Positions 38,006-49,316 of a DNA stretch of 64,000 bases are shown in pieces (position 1 is the first letter of the stretch; each line of letters starts with the position of its first letter). The notes below the pieces were generated by a model, which was not told the DNA's origin, made no database searches, and was given only the letters and a program-made list of their open reading frames with translations. The stretch is from Albula goreensis (Eukaryota; Chordata; Actinopteri; Albuliformes; Albulidae), in contig CM040746.1 of NCBI GenBank assembly GCA_022829145.1, positions 20,619,332 to 20,683,331 of the forward strand. Reading direction: 5' to 3'. The translations under genes were made by a program, and so were the position numbers.

Positions 38006-38250
38006 CAGGGAGAGAGGTGACCGGAGAAAAGGATGATCCAAGAGAGAAATTAGATAGAAGGCGCAACGTTAAGAGGACGTGGCGGTGGAGAAAGGTTGAG
38101 GCGGGTAAAAAGAGGGAGAGAAAAAGGGAGATGTGGAAATGGGGGAGAGAGAAAGGGAGTGTGATGTGGGAAAGGGGAGAAATACAGGCAGTTGTAAATT
38201 TGTGGAAAGGCAGAGCACAAGGGAAGCTGAGATGGAGACACAGGGGGATG
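38006..38250. repeat. Homopurine-biased tract
   Basis: About 245 bp of mostly A and G on the plus strand (for example aaaaagagggagagaaaaag, gggggagagagaaaggga), with few pyrimidine interruptions. It yields Arg/Lys/Glu-rich frames on one strand and Pro/Ser-rich frames on the other. Confidence 0.8.
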
Positions 38251-39782
38251 TAGTGAAGAAATGCTTAAGGTTTTTCACTGATTCACTCTGCCCTGGGTGG
38301 TGCATCTTTGCTAATTTCCTTCTTTCCAGTTTTATTTTAAACATTAGGTTATTCCCCAAAAGAGACATGCATAATGGATTATTTGTGTGTCTGACATTCA
38401 GTATGTGAATTCACACACCCTTAAGGCTTGCACTTGGCAAGAAGTCAGGAATATCTGAAATGCAGGACAGAAGCACCCCCTCCCATCCCAGTCTTTTGCT
38501 TTTGTCATTAAAAAGATCATTTTCCATGATTTATCATGTTTCACTGCTTTCTAATACTTCTGGCAGAGAGCCAAAAATAACATGCTTTTTGCAGCAGTAA
38601 AGTAGTCATTAAAGGTCTTGACTCATTGGCGCATGAGTTTGATGAATATTGAGTGTAGGGGGTTGGACTGGGAATGGAATTTCAGTTCTTGATGAAACAG
38701 TTTTCTTGATGAATTATAGAGGTGTGTAAATAAAACTAAAAAAGTAAAACCATGCAAATAACACATTATGCCACATACTCTTTAGCTTAAAATGATTCTT
38801 GCTCCATCAGCTGGGCCAGTTCTGTTCCTTTGGAATCCTTTCTTGTTCAGTATGTTCAGTCATGATTCTTATGGATGCTGCATTACTCTTCACAGTGTGA
38901 AAAGCATCAGATGTGATCTGGTTGTATGATTTGGCATGAATAAAAAAAACAAACTATTTCATTCCTGACGATTCTGCAGAGTTTGCTAGAATTGAGAATT
39001 TCAACAAACAGTAGTTTTACAAATGCAAAAAAGATGAATATTGTGTCTAAGATTGCTCTTGACTGTATTCTCTCACTCCAACTTTCACAATGCCAAGCAT
39101 CTGAAATATAAAGAATCAAATCATATTCATACATACATCGTACTTTGATCCTACCATTGTAGGAAACAGGTGGCTACCGCTAAACATACAGCATCTGGTG
39201 GCAGATAACACAGGAGTACTGTGTTGTGTGTTTGTGGGTGCCACTTGTTTTCATGCTGACATCTTCTGTATACATAGATAAATGTTTGTGTGGTGATCAG
39301 ATTCTGAAGGCAAATCTGAGGGCACCAATACGCTTGCATACAGGAAGTGCCAAAAATAAATACATGTTTCTAAGATGTTCTATCAGAGATGGAGCATCTG
39401 GCAGCAGGACTACCTTGTGGTAATCTCAGCAGTAGTCTGTACTAGAATGGTGCTTCTTTGTAAGATGCATTTCTTCACTCCCTACAACTCCTTCAGCTGG
39501 GTGCATAACCTACCAGTTTGACTGACAGTATGCACTGTGCCTCTTGTTGGTGCATGATTTTCGTTGAGTTTCCATAGTTTTATCGAGTTGTTGCTTACCT
39601 CTGCTGACTTCTTGCAATGAAGTAATTTGCATTTTCAAAGTGTTTGTTTTGATTTGTTTTTCTGAAAGCACCCAATGTAACCTTTGAAGCTTGCAGTGCT
39701 TCAGATGATCATTTGCGTATTTTTTTGGAGTATGACAACAACGCAGAAAGGCATCCCTCCTGAAATCAAACCTGCCCAAGTG
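38251..39782. other. No gene seen
   Basis: AT-rich, with no recognised element. An open frame from 39684 (63 codons, ending at 39875) runs into the X-box region but stops just before the donor described below. Confidence 0.45.
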
Positions 39783-39796
39783 GTTGCTAGGGAAAC
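39783..39796. promoter_or_regulatory. X-box-like site 1 (RFX)
   Basis: gttgctagggaaac fits the imperfect-palindrome X-box pattern (RYYNYY, 2-bp spacer, RRNRAC). RFX factors bind such sites in promoters of ciliary and other genes. It lies 287 bp left of a second match. Confidence 0.4.
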
Positions 39797-39828
39797 GGAA
39801 GGATTTAGAAGAGGAACAGAATTTTTAA

Positions 39829-39882
39829 ATGATAAAGGCAGCATGGAAAAAGGATGTACAGGAAAGGCAGACTGAGAATGAG
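39829..39882 (+). CDS. Weak candidate first coding exon, unknown product
   Basis: ATG at 39829 directly follows an in-frame TAA and opens 18 codons (starting MIKAAWKKDV, ending RQTENE) up to a strong consensus donor, GAG|GTGAGT, at 39883 (phase 0). It lies between two X-box-like sites in a G+C-richer block, which fits a first exon just downstream of a promoter. The Kozak context is poor (T at -3), the peptide is very short and hydrophilic, and no partner exon is identified. The chance of a false positive is high. Confidence 0.15.
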
Positions 39883-40069
39883 GTGAGTGATAACTCTGAC
39901 ACCTGCTCTCCGGGCTTTCTCGCACCATCTCTACCTGCCCTCCTTTTGGGAGTGAGATGACCTTCTGAAAACAGTGGGAAGTGTTAGGACAAATGCAGCC
40001 ATTACTGCAGAGGGAAGGCTCGTCTCTATATGTGTGAAGTGCTTGTGTGCTAGGCCCCGTTGGGGCACG

Positions 40070-40083
40070 GTTTCCATGGTAAC
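40070..40083. promoter_or_regulatory. X-box-like site 2 (RFX)
   Basis: gtttccatggtaac is a near-perfect palindrome fitting RYYNYY-AT-RRNRAC. Together with site 1 it forms a pair in a locally G+C-richer block, which raises the chance that one is functional. Confidence 0.45.
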
Positions 40084-41377
40084 GGCCAGTCCTCAACACT
40101 GTAGAGGAGACAGAGGGGGGCACCCCAGATAAACAACGTCGTCCAAAGCGTCACACCCTCCTTGTTCGACAATCCAGACCTGCAGTACTTCAGCATCTCG
40201 AAAAGTGTGTATGGAAGGAAGGCATACCCAGCGCAGCACTGCACTGAATTTTACAGCGGTATCCCAGAAATATGTCTCCATTTACCCATATGTTTATCTG
40301 GCCATCCATGTAATTGTAATTGAACATGGTATGTGTTGAGTGGTATTTTAATTATTTTGGTCCCAATCAAACATGGTATTTGAGTTATTGCCTGGGTTTT
40401 TACTTTTCTTTGATATGATCTGGAGGAAATTAAAATGTAGACGTGATTGTAAAATGAACAAGGCGCTAGTGTAATGAATATGCAGTTTGACTAGTGGACT
40501 GCAAAAAGGGGGTTATTGGTGCTATGATTTTCAAACAGTGAGGGAAAATGCATGAGTAAGGGAAGAGGACAGATGGGACATAAAGTAAGAAACTGAACTG
40601 TGGACTCATGGTAACAGGGAGAATTTGTAGTTGTGGAATTTCAGTAGCTGCATGGAGCCAGAAAAGAGGAGGAAAATGGAATGAGGCAGCTTTGAGAGAG
40701 AGGGAGGTTGAGAGAGGAGGGAATAAAGGGAGAAGGGAAAGAGAAGCTGTTTAAAAAGGCTTGAGCAAAGAAAACCAGGTAGGTAAATAGACAGAGAAGT
40801 CAGATACATGGCTATACCTGCATAACAAGTAGAAGTATTGTGAGTGCTGGTGTTCAGCAGTTTCTTCGTACTTATAGAGGTATTTAAAGGGATATGAGGG
40901 CCACTGGACCCTGTAAATCATAGCATTGTATTATGGGAATGCACAGTGACAGACTGCTGATGGAGATTGGGTGGATTTGGGCATGGCTTTGAAGAATGGC
41001 TTTCTTTACCCAATGTGATTGAATTTTTTGTCATCTCTTTGGCTGACTTGCGCATGTTTGGCTTGGAATGCCACTATAAAATCTGACATTAAATTAGATA
41101 TTTTTTAAGCGTTTGTGATGATGCTGGTTAAGGTCTCATAAGATGTGCGTAATATGCCTATAAAATGTACATTTTAATGCCAAGAACAGTTTCTTTATGG
41201 AGTACAGAAATCCAGCAAACTATGGATGATTGGATTGAAGGAACCATTGTCAGTTTTTTTTTTTGATACCACTGCTCAACATGGATATGGTTATATATGT
41301 ACAAAGCCATTGGTTTTATATCCTTTAAACCACCAAGCAGCAGCGCTCCCACACTCATGCACACACACAATCACTCA

Positions 41378-41380
<3 letters not shown>
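40084..41380. other. No gene called; purine-rich patch
   Basis: A 72-codon frame without an ATG (40105-40323, plus) and overlapping minus-strand frames (40050-40281) share the same DNA, and neither has splice sites. A purine-rich run lies at about 40660-40755. Confidence 0.4.

Positions 41381-41450
<70 letters not shown>
41381..41450. repeat. (CA)n microsatellite
   Basis: About 35 uninterrupted ac units, the longest pure dinucleotide repeat of this kind in the window. It is preceded by cactcactcac. Thr/His open frames across it are artefacts. Confidence 0.97.
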
Positions 41451-41452
<2 letters not shown>

Positions 41453-42870
41453 TCCACTGCCTCAGTGCATATTTCCTTCCAGTATTTCTCAGTGTGGTAA
41501 GAAATGGATGTTTTCACCCATTATAGAAAACAGTTATGCAGTAAATTAACCTGTACTCCTGACTGTATCATGTTGTATGTGAAAATCACAATATCAATAT
41601 TTTCACTAATTCTATATTCTACTCTAACATGTGCAACCATAGTTATTTTCATTGCAATCAAAAGCACAATTAAATTGAAAGTATCATGAATAAAAATGAA
41701 CAAAAATAAAGGATAGCTTGTAGGCATTACGATGTTGGTAGCTCAAGAAAAAAAATTGAAAGGTGGGTGACTGCTTATGTAAGGTATGCAGTTTTCACCA
41801 TGAACAGAATCACCCATGCCAACTTGTAACATGTATCCACTTGTTATAATCTGACATCATGTCATGACTTTTTGTTTCAGCCACCTGTACAATTGGTAGT
41901 CACTAATCTTATATCCTATTCTCATATTCATATATTCTCAATACAATGTATTACATGTAAACATTTCAGTTGCTACCTGCTTCACTTCTCAGCTAGAAAA
42001 ACAGCAGTTAGCAGTTCATCTCTGTTAGATGGTAGAAGGTTTTCAGTAAGGCTGAACTGACTGTCTTTACCAACCCAGCCCTACATAGAGTCATGGCACT
42101 TTCAGAGATGAACAGGAGCTTAAGCTTTCTCAATAATTCATCAGTATGAGTCGATATGAAAGCCCCGTTCCAGATAAAATAACACATGAAACCGGCTCTG
42201 AACAAAAGTGCCCATCTCTAGTGCCATTTCCCACCATTACTTCGCAAAGCATAATGACTGCTCACATTCAGACGTTAAAAGGCACTTGCCCGTGACACTG
42301 GCTGCACAGCGTCGTGCAGTTTGGCAGTTTTGTCTCCATTTGTGCTTCTGAGTTTTATAAAGGATCGTTTTTTCCAAATTTTTTCCCTTTTTACCCCACT
42401 CAAACTTCAGCTGAACTGTTTAGTTTACTGCAGTGACCTGCACCCTGTGTCTCAGGAGAAGGATGCTGTGGCACCATGTGATGGCCAGCCCTTGCCTCTG
42501 TCCACACTGCAGACACACCACCAATTACATGCTGCTTATGTAGTTACAGAGCTCACATCTGCTTCCCGGACCAGCGACTTTACCTCTTTACTAGCTACTC
42601 TGAGGCCTGAAAGATGTTTCGCCATAACTGAAAGTAACATCATTTGGCATTTTAAAGGAAAAGATGGATGGAACTTTTCAGACTCATTTATTTAGTTTAT
42701 ACATGTTTCCACTTGTATCTGAAAGTAATTGTGAAGCACATGTTTTTGCTTTGATGCCATGGACAAAGCTGCTGTATTATTTTCATTAATTTATTTGACT
42801 GATGCTCTCTTGTTCAGTGAGCAGGTATGTGACAGGAATAATGAAAACAACGCTGTACCTGTGTGACTGG
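41451..42870. other. No gene seen
   Basis: AT-rich sequence. A 124-codon plus-strand frame at 42321-42695 has no motif, no splice context and low-information composition. Confidence 0.45.
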
Positions 42871-43023
42871 AAGTTTACGTGTCTGTGTGGGCATGCATTT
42901 GCATGCTTGTGTGTATATGTGCATGAATGCATTCGTGCATGTCTTTGTAAATACAAGTGTATGTACCTTGCATGTCTGTGTTTGTGTATGCTCATGGGTG
43001 TGGGCTTTGTGTGTGTGTGTGTT

Positions 43024-43063
<40 letters not shown>

Positions 43064-43071
43064 TCTGTGTG
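42871..43071. repeat. Compound GT-rich / (GT)n / (GA)n repeat
   Basis: A degenerate tgtgtgtgcatg region gives way to (gt)7 at about 43009-43022 and then about 17 ga units at 43027-43061. Cys/Val-rich, Arg/Glu-rich and Ser/Leu frames here come from the repeat. Confidence 0.92.
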
Positions 43072-43303
43072 TGGACTGTTAAGCATTGCCTGGTGATGGT
43101 GCTCCTCTGGCTTGCTTTCCCTCTGGGTGTCTGCTTGCCCTGCACATGGACCTGTCACCCATGTCCCCCTCACTGCTATTCCCCTGCCCTGCCACGGCTC
43201 CAAGCTGGCTGCTCAGTGCACACACATGCAGGCCACGGCACAGAGGGCAAGCTGAGCCAGACTCCCACAAGCATGCAGATGAATTTTTCATATTATTATG
43301 TGA

Positions 43304-43323
43304 GTAGTGTGTGTGTGTGTGTG
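43304..43323. repeat. (GT)n microsatellite
   Basis: About ten tandem gt units. Confidence 0.9.
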
Positions 43324-43409
43324 TTGTGGGAATAGGGATGGTGGTTGTGAGAGGAGGGGGTGTTGAGGACAAGTGTGAAGGATAACCCAGTTAAAAATAG
43401 CTTCCAATG

Positions 43410-43525
43410 GCTGTTTCTTCCAGTCTCTCTGTTTCTCTCTCCCTTTGTCTCTCTCTCTCCCCTCTCCTCTCACAGTCTGCATCTGTTTCTGTCGCTGTGT
43501 TTTCTCCTCTCTCCCTTCCCTCTAT
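43410..43525. repeat. Pyrimidine-rich (CT)n-like tract
   Basis: Repeated ctctctct/cccttt runs on the plus strand, low complexity. Confidence 0.75.
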
Positions 43526-46257
43526 TCTTTTAAGGGCATTCACAGTCATTGTGCGAGAGAAGTATTAGGTAGATCTTTTTGCCCTCTAATTTGTACTTTT
43601 GTATTTTGAGTGGAAGCTTTGTGTAGTGTGTGAAGCTGACAGCTAGCCTTGAAAGTGACTTCATGTGTTCAGGCTTTATGCGCTCATTTATAAATGATCG
43701 TGTGTGCCAGTAAAGCTGCTCATTCAGTAGAACCGGGAGAGGAATGAGATCACAGCTGTATTATAGCTGACGGTTATAGCACCTCCTATTTTATAAATTG
43801 TATTCGTACGTAGCTTTGAAACACTGTGTCCACTTCACACACACTCAGTTCAGGCTCATTTTAGAAATACTATGCATAAATGGCTCTCTTATCAGTTCCC
43901 TGTGCAAAAAACAGGTTGCGTAGGTGCGTGTTCGTATTTGCACATGTTTATTTGTGCACATCTGTATGGACACAACTTATTTTGGTACATTGTGTGCATC
44001 TTTGAGTCTGATGTACTGAAGCAAGTCTCACCAGTATTTCTACCAGAGATAAAGATTATTCCTCAGATGCTAGATACGACATTTCAACCACGTGGAAGTG
44101 CTTGGAGGCATTCAGAATTTACAGTGTCATAATACTAAAACTGTAATTATGATGGTTTCTTTGTTATTACCATTAATGGTCTATTAGTATTGTTAGTATG
44201 CTTTTAGTATGTGCATTATTTTAAATTATGCTTTTTGAGTTATGTTAGGGTTATTGTTAATATATTGATAAAGGTAAATTTTGTTGTTACATTTTGATTA
44301 TGTCTGTTTTTTATGATTTTCTTGACATTCTTTAGAGTAATGGTACTCTACTGGTAACAGATAAAACTGATGAACAGGAAAATGATGGCTGTGAGGAGGG
44401 ATTGGTGGGAATAGTTTTGCTTTCTGGTCCCACGGATTCCCCACTCTGTCCCGCTGTTGGTTGTGGTGAACACAGAGATAAAAGGCTTTGTGCGACGAGG
44501 TTCCCAGCGGATTGAAGCAGTGTTTGCCGGAGGGGAATGAGATGGGAAGAATAAATGGTGCACTTTTAAGAAAGACGAGAAATGCCACAGATCCCTGATG
44601 CAAAAGCTTAGAAGTGCAAATATTTATTCTTCTGAAGTACTTCTTTATATATAGGCTGTCATTGTGCATCTGATTTTGGCTGACACAAATTTCTGAAAGG
44701 ATGTATTAAAAAATATTGTACATTTGAAATGTTGTGTTGTAACATTCCAGTAATTATGCATCATGATTATAACATTTGATGTATACACCTGGATATTTCC
44801 TGAAGAAATTCATGCTGAATTCTGGGTACTATAGCAGTGTCCATCCAGAGATTTGCACCTGGAACCTTCTGTTTTCTAGTCAATTGTCTTCATCCTCTCT
44901 GCACTCCAGTTTGTGTATGGTCAGCTGTTGCCCTGGCATGGCTGGGTGCCTCTGGAGGGGAGTGAGGAGGAAAACATAGTTTTTCTCTGATGGATTCATC
45001 TACTTCCCAGAGTCACTCTCATGCTGGCTGTTATAGGCGCTCTCACAATTATAGAACACTACATATGGTTAATTTACAGCTGTTTTCTTTTCCTATGGCT
45101 AGAAATGGATTCCCTCTTTCCAATATTGCCTTTTCATTCAGCAGTTCATTTCTTATAAAAACTGCAAGAGCTGATCCTTATAGTCTAAACATGGCAGGTT
45201 TGAGCCTTCTGCATGCCATTACACAACTACAAATGGAAGTCTGCTGTGGTGGATAAAAAAAGACTACATTTCACTACTAGTAGGTTTGGATTTAGTAAAC
45301 CAAGCCCTTCCAGGTTGTATCTGTATTAAGGCCCCTGATAACATGACAGGTGCTCACCAGCAATAGTTTGATATCAGTTAGAGATGCACATTTCCACAAT
45401 TTGACACTTCCTGTAGAGCTGTGAACTGTAGACTGTAGAATAGGTACTTGTTCATATGGAGGTGTTTCAGAGGGGTGCAAATACTGGCACAGTGGTGGCT
45501 AAGGGTATACTTGGTGAGTAGGTGCAGGTAAGTTGTAAATAACAAAGTCTATCTGGGTTGTGTGAAGTTGTGGAACCTGGCTTGGAAACACCCACTCCCT
45601 TCCCCAACCAGCAAGCACCCCCTTGGGAAAGGCAATGCAGTAGAAAAGCTTTCGCTGCAATTTGCTGTCTTTGGGGAGAATGGGGGAGTGTAGTGAAATA
45701 TTCAGAGGCACAATAAAACTGTGCTCTTGACTGCATTTTTTTGCCATGTGGATAAATGCAGTTTTGGATTTTTAAAGGATAAGCTTTTAACTAGAGTAGG
45801 GGATCCAGTGTTGGGTGCTTCACTGGTTGCTTTTCCTTTTGTGTTTGAGGAAGGTAATTTCCAAAGGTCCTCTGGAAAGGTTCACTGCGTGCTCTCAGGA
45901 GGTTCTCTACGTGCTCTTAGCCCAGCTGTTATCAAATCGTCCAGCTGGGCCTGGGGCTGGCATCGGTGCCTGGTTTAGGCTAGGCCCTTTGGGGATAGGC
46001 TGGCAGTGGATGGATAGTGCCTCAGATGCCCTTAATGTCACCTGCAAGTGAGGACAGAGAGGGCTGGGGGGTCTGGACGAGAAGGTGGAGATGAAAGAGA
46101 AACACTGAAATTCTCCTAGAATTCCCTCCTTTCTGGCCCTGTAGATTTTATCAGAATGTGACCTGCATGCATTACTTGATATCAGTCCTGCTTACCCATA
46201 TGATGCATGTAACAGACCCTCCTTAAATGACTCTGGGTCAAATTAAATTTCTGTCAT
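43526..46257. other. No gene seen
   Basis: Open frames at 44.3-45.98 kb on both strands overlap one another. None is flanked by a convincing splice pair or matches a family I know. Confidence 0.45.
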
Positions 46258-46353
46258 TGTGTGTGTGTGTGTGTGTGTGTGTGTCTGTGCGTTTGTGTGC
46301 GTGTGTGTGTGTGTGCGTGTGCGTGTGTGTCTGTGTGTGTGTGTGCTTGTGCA

Positions 46354-46384
<31 letters not shown>
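46258..46384. repeat. (GT)n microsatellite, interrupted
   Basis: About 127 bp of gt repeats with tctgtgcg, gcgtgtg, ttgtgcatgcg interruptions. The alternating purine-pyrimidine pattern with GC steps is of the Z-DNA-prone type. Cys/Val and His/Thr frames here are artefacts. Confidence 0.95.
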
Positions 46385-46385
<1 letters not shown>

Positions 46386-49191
46386 GAGTCACTGCTGTGT
46401 CTTGGATGTTATGTTCATGCAGATTTTCTATCTTCATGATGGAAAAACTGCCTCTTCACCACATAGTCCTCTGATTCATTTAGCTTAATAATTGCTCCAA
46501 TTATGTTACCTCTGAATATATAATTATGTAATTAGAGGTTCATTTCAATCTAAACCAGAAAGAAATCAGGATCATCACTGCTTGCCCCTGATCTCAAAAT
46601 CAGAGCTGTGTAAGAGGGTATGTATAGTACTGCTGTCAAGCAATGACCAGACATGTTTTGGAGTTCAAACACTGCACATAAGGAATTGTCAAGTGGGTGC
46701 AGCAGCTTAGTTTTTGAAACTGTGAACAGTGCATTTTGCATTTGGGATTGAAGAGCCTGGGCAGAGATTTGGTGCTCTCACTGCCGTATTTGATAAAGAG
46801 AGATCTGGTCCCAAACGGAAATCTTTATCATGGAGTGCGTGGCTGTTGAGGGATCAAAGGCTTTGTCTGTCAAAGCCCCTTGCCTTTGTCTCAGCAGAGC
46901 AGAGCACAGGTTGCTGGGAACAGCGGTGGAATAATTCACGACCCTTGGGCTGTGCTCTGACTCTGAGCTTCCTGTACCGGGGTCTTTGGTTCACTGTGTT
47001 CATTGTTCTCAGTATGGCAGTGGGGAAGAGATGCTTTTTTGTGGGTAACGAATGCCTTTTCTAATAGCTGTTTGTATATGTAGGTAGATTTTTGTGTGGT
47101 TGTGTGTGTGTGATTGTGTGTGTGTTTGTGCATGGTGTAGTAGTGCTGGTGTGTGTGGAGTCTACAGTGTCTTTAACTAGAGAGTTTATGATTGAGAAAT
47201 GGTGTTATATAGTCTAATACCTGAGTGGGTTTTTAAGATTGATCTGACTTTTATTCTGATATTCAGTGGCTTGTTTGCCCTCAAAGTGAACCCAAATGCT
47301 CGGTTTTCATTTCTCTAAAAAGCAATACCGGTCTAACACATGGTTAAGGCACATTTTTAGGCTGTTGCAGGGAGCACAGTGGCAAATTGAACATTTTCTT
47401 GACATTAATTAGTTTATTTGATAGACTCTGTTTTCCAGAACATATGCTATGGCCATGATTGCAAAATAGCAAAAGGCCTAGAACAGTGTCCAAGACTTAT
47501 CCATAAGAACAATGCAGTTATATTACTTTTTTCATTTAACCAGAATGCCCTTAGACAGAAAAACATCTCCCTTTCAAAGTAGACCTAGCTAAGAAAACAT
47601 AGTAATAGCACAAGTTCATAAGAATAATATATCACCATGTTTACATCTTGACATGCAATATTTCATACTGTAAGAGCTTATATCCTGCAATGGCAGTTCT
47701 TTGGTTAGGCAGAGCTTTGCGAGTCTAATCACTTGATGGCTTACTGAGAGCTGTAAAAGTGCATAACTGGGCCTGATGTGGATTCAGGGAGGGACGGTGG
47801 TTCTTTGCCGGCAGGACTAAAGCCTGCTCCTCAGTTGCTTAGCAGTCCCCAGCTATGCAGCTCTCCTTTATTGCCACTGGGAAAGAAAATGCCATGCATT
47901 GTTTTCAGGGACTAGTGAAGCAGGAACAACAGCAGATGTGGGAAGAGGCTAAAATAGCTGGTGGTGGACGCAGCAACAGAGTTCCAATTTTGCTGTTGGC
48001 ATCGGGCTATCGTGGTTGTGCTTGTGAAACATTGATAAAGGAGACACTCTGTTCCACACCAAGACTGTTCACCTGAAGCCAAAGACTGTCTCCCTCTTCC
48101 TCCCTCTCCATCTTTTCTCTGTCTCCTCCATCTCTGAATGCATTGACCTTACTGTTTACTTTGAATTCCTTCCCTGAAGGGAGGAGACATGCTGTCTGCA
48201 CATCTTCAAAAAGGTTATTATCACCCTTTTCTTGTGAAATGCAGGCATCTGACATAAACATCAATGCGAAAGCCCCTATTGGCCACAGATATTTGCACCA
48301 GATGCTCAGTATAATGATTTGAGCATACACTTGGTATTTCCAATTTAGCTGTTCTTGATTGCTCCTTTGACAAGTTAAAGTGTAACATACTCCAATATCT
48401 TTTCAGGGTTTTCCCACTATGCATCCCTGTGATCTCTTTCCAGTGCCATGATGAGAGACAAGCTATGTCTGCTGATTTATGTCTGCAACACAAAAATATG
48501 TGAAAATGAAAGCATAGTTTTTGAATGTTTTGGTTAAATTAGAATGTTTTAATTCACACAATGCAACAGACTTTGCTCATCCATGCATCATAATGCAGAT
48601 CCACTTCTGGGTTTGGAGGATGGTATGTACCACCTTTTAAAAACATTCTTGGGACAGCCCTGCTTTGGACTAAGCAAATAGAGCACCCAGGACTGGATCC
48701 CTGACCATGTCACCTTTAATGTGTGACTTGTTTCTGGAGTGCTTCGAGTGTGGTTAAGGAGGAAAGAGCATGCTTCATCTAGAGTTATACCACAGCTTGG
48801 TTAAATATTCATTTCTGATTGGATGGAGGGATGTGTATTATTTGCTAGTGAATGCACGCTAATAATGCACGGCTATGAAGTAGTTCCAGTGAAAGTGGCC
48901 TTATCACCTTTTGGAATGAATAGGCAAGGTCATTCAGCTTTACTGAAGATTCCATTTACAACCGAACATTTCAACAAAGTAACATACCAACGAACAGAAC
49001 ACCATGGCAAGATCAGAATGTCAAACGTCAAGTCTCCCACGTACCTTGTTTGAGCTACCATTTTCAATGTCTAATTTTACAATAAATGGAAACGTTCAAT
49101 TTAATTTCAATACGTGAGTAAATAAGAAAATAGTAGCCTTGTTTAATATGAGTGCTGAATTATTTCTCTGTTAAATAGCTGTGGTATCAGT
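46385..49191. other. No gene seen; minor GT patch
   Basis: A degenerate GT-rich patch lies at about 47095-47150. The 111-codon frame at 46729-47064 and the frames at 48.0-48.5 kb show no motif or splice evidence. A pyrimidine-rich run lies at about 48085-48130. Confidence 0.45.
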
Positions 49192-49316
49192 GGAATTAAC
49201 CACTCCTGGTGGTGCAGTTCTATGGAAATAAACCATTTGAGGGTGGTTAATGGATCACACCCCACCCTGTCGTGGGTTATTTCCCTAGAACTGCACCACC
49301 AGGAGTGGTTTATTCC
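49192..49316. repeat. Foldback: 43-bp inverted repeat arms (possible MITE)
   Basis: Left arm 49192-49234 and right arm 49274-49316 are inverted copies with 3 mismatches in 43 bp. The shared core is ccactcctggtggtgcag, followed by ttcta(t/g)ggaaataa. The 39-bp spacer has an inner symmetry, agggtgg/ccaccct, so the 125-bp block can fold almost completely. There is no coding capacity. The high arm identity points to recent or maintained symmetry. A clear target duplication was not seen, so the MITE class is unresolved. Confidence 0.85.

Noticed and set aside
40105..40323. 72-codon plus-strand frame without ATG (contains VVQSVTPSLFDNPDLQYF)
   Set aside because: The peptide looks somewhat protein-like, but there is no pyrimidine tract or donor around it and minus-strand frames cover the same DNA. 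It is worth a tblastn, but not callable.
42321..42695. 124-codon plus-strand frame
   Set aside because: Composition is unremarkable, with no domain, signal peptide or splice context, and no codon bias visible by eye.
43009..43070. Cys/Val-, Arg/Glu- and Ser/Leu-rich frames over the GT/GA repeat
   Set aside because: Direct translation of microsatellites.
46227..46488. Several Cys/Val-rich and His/Thr-rich frames
   Set aside because: Translation of the interrupted (GT)n repeat in different frames.
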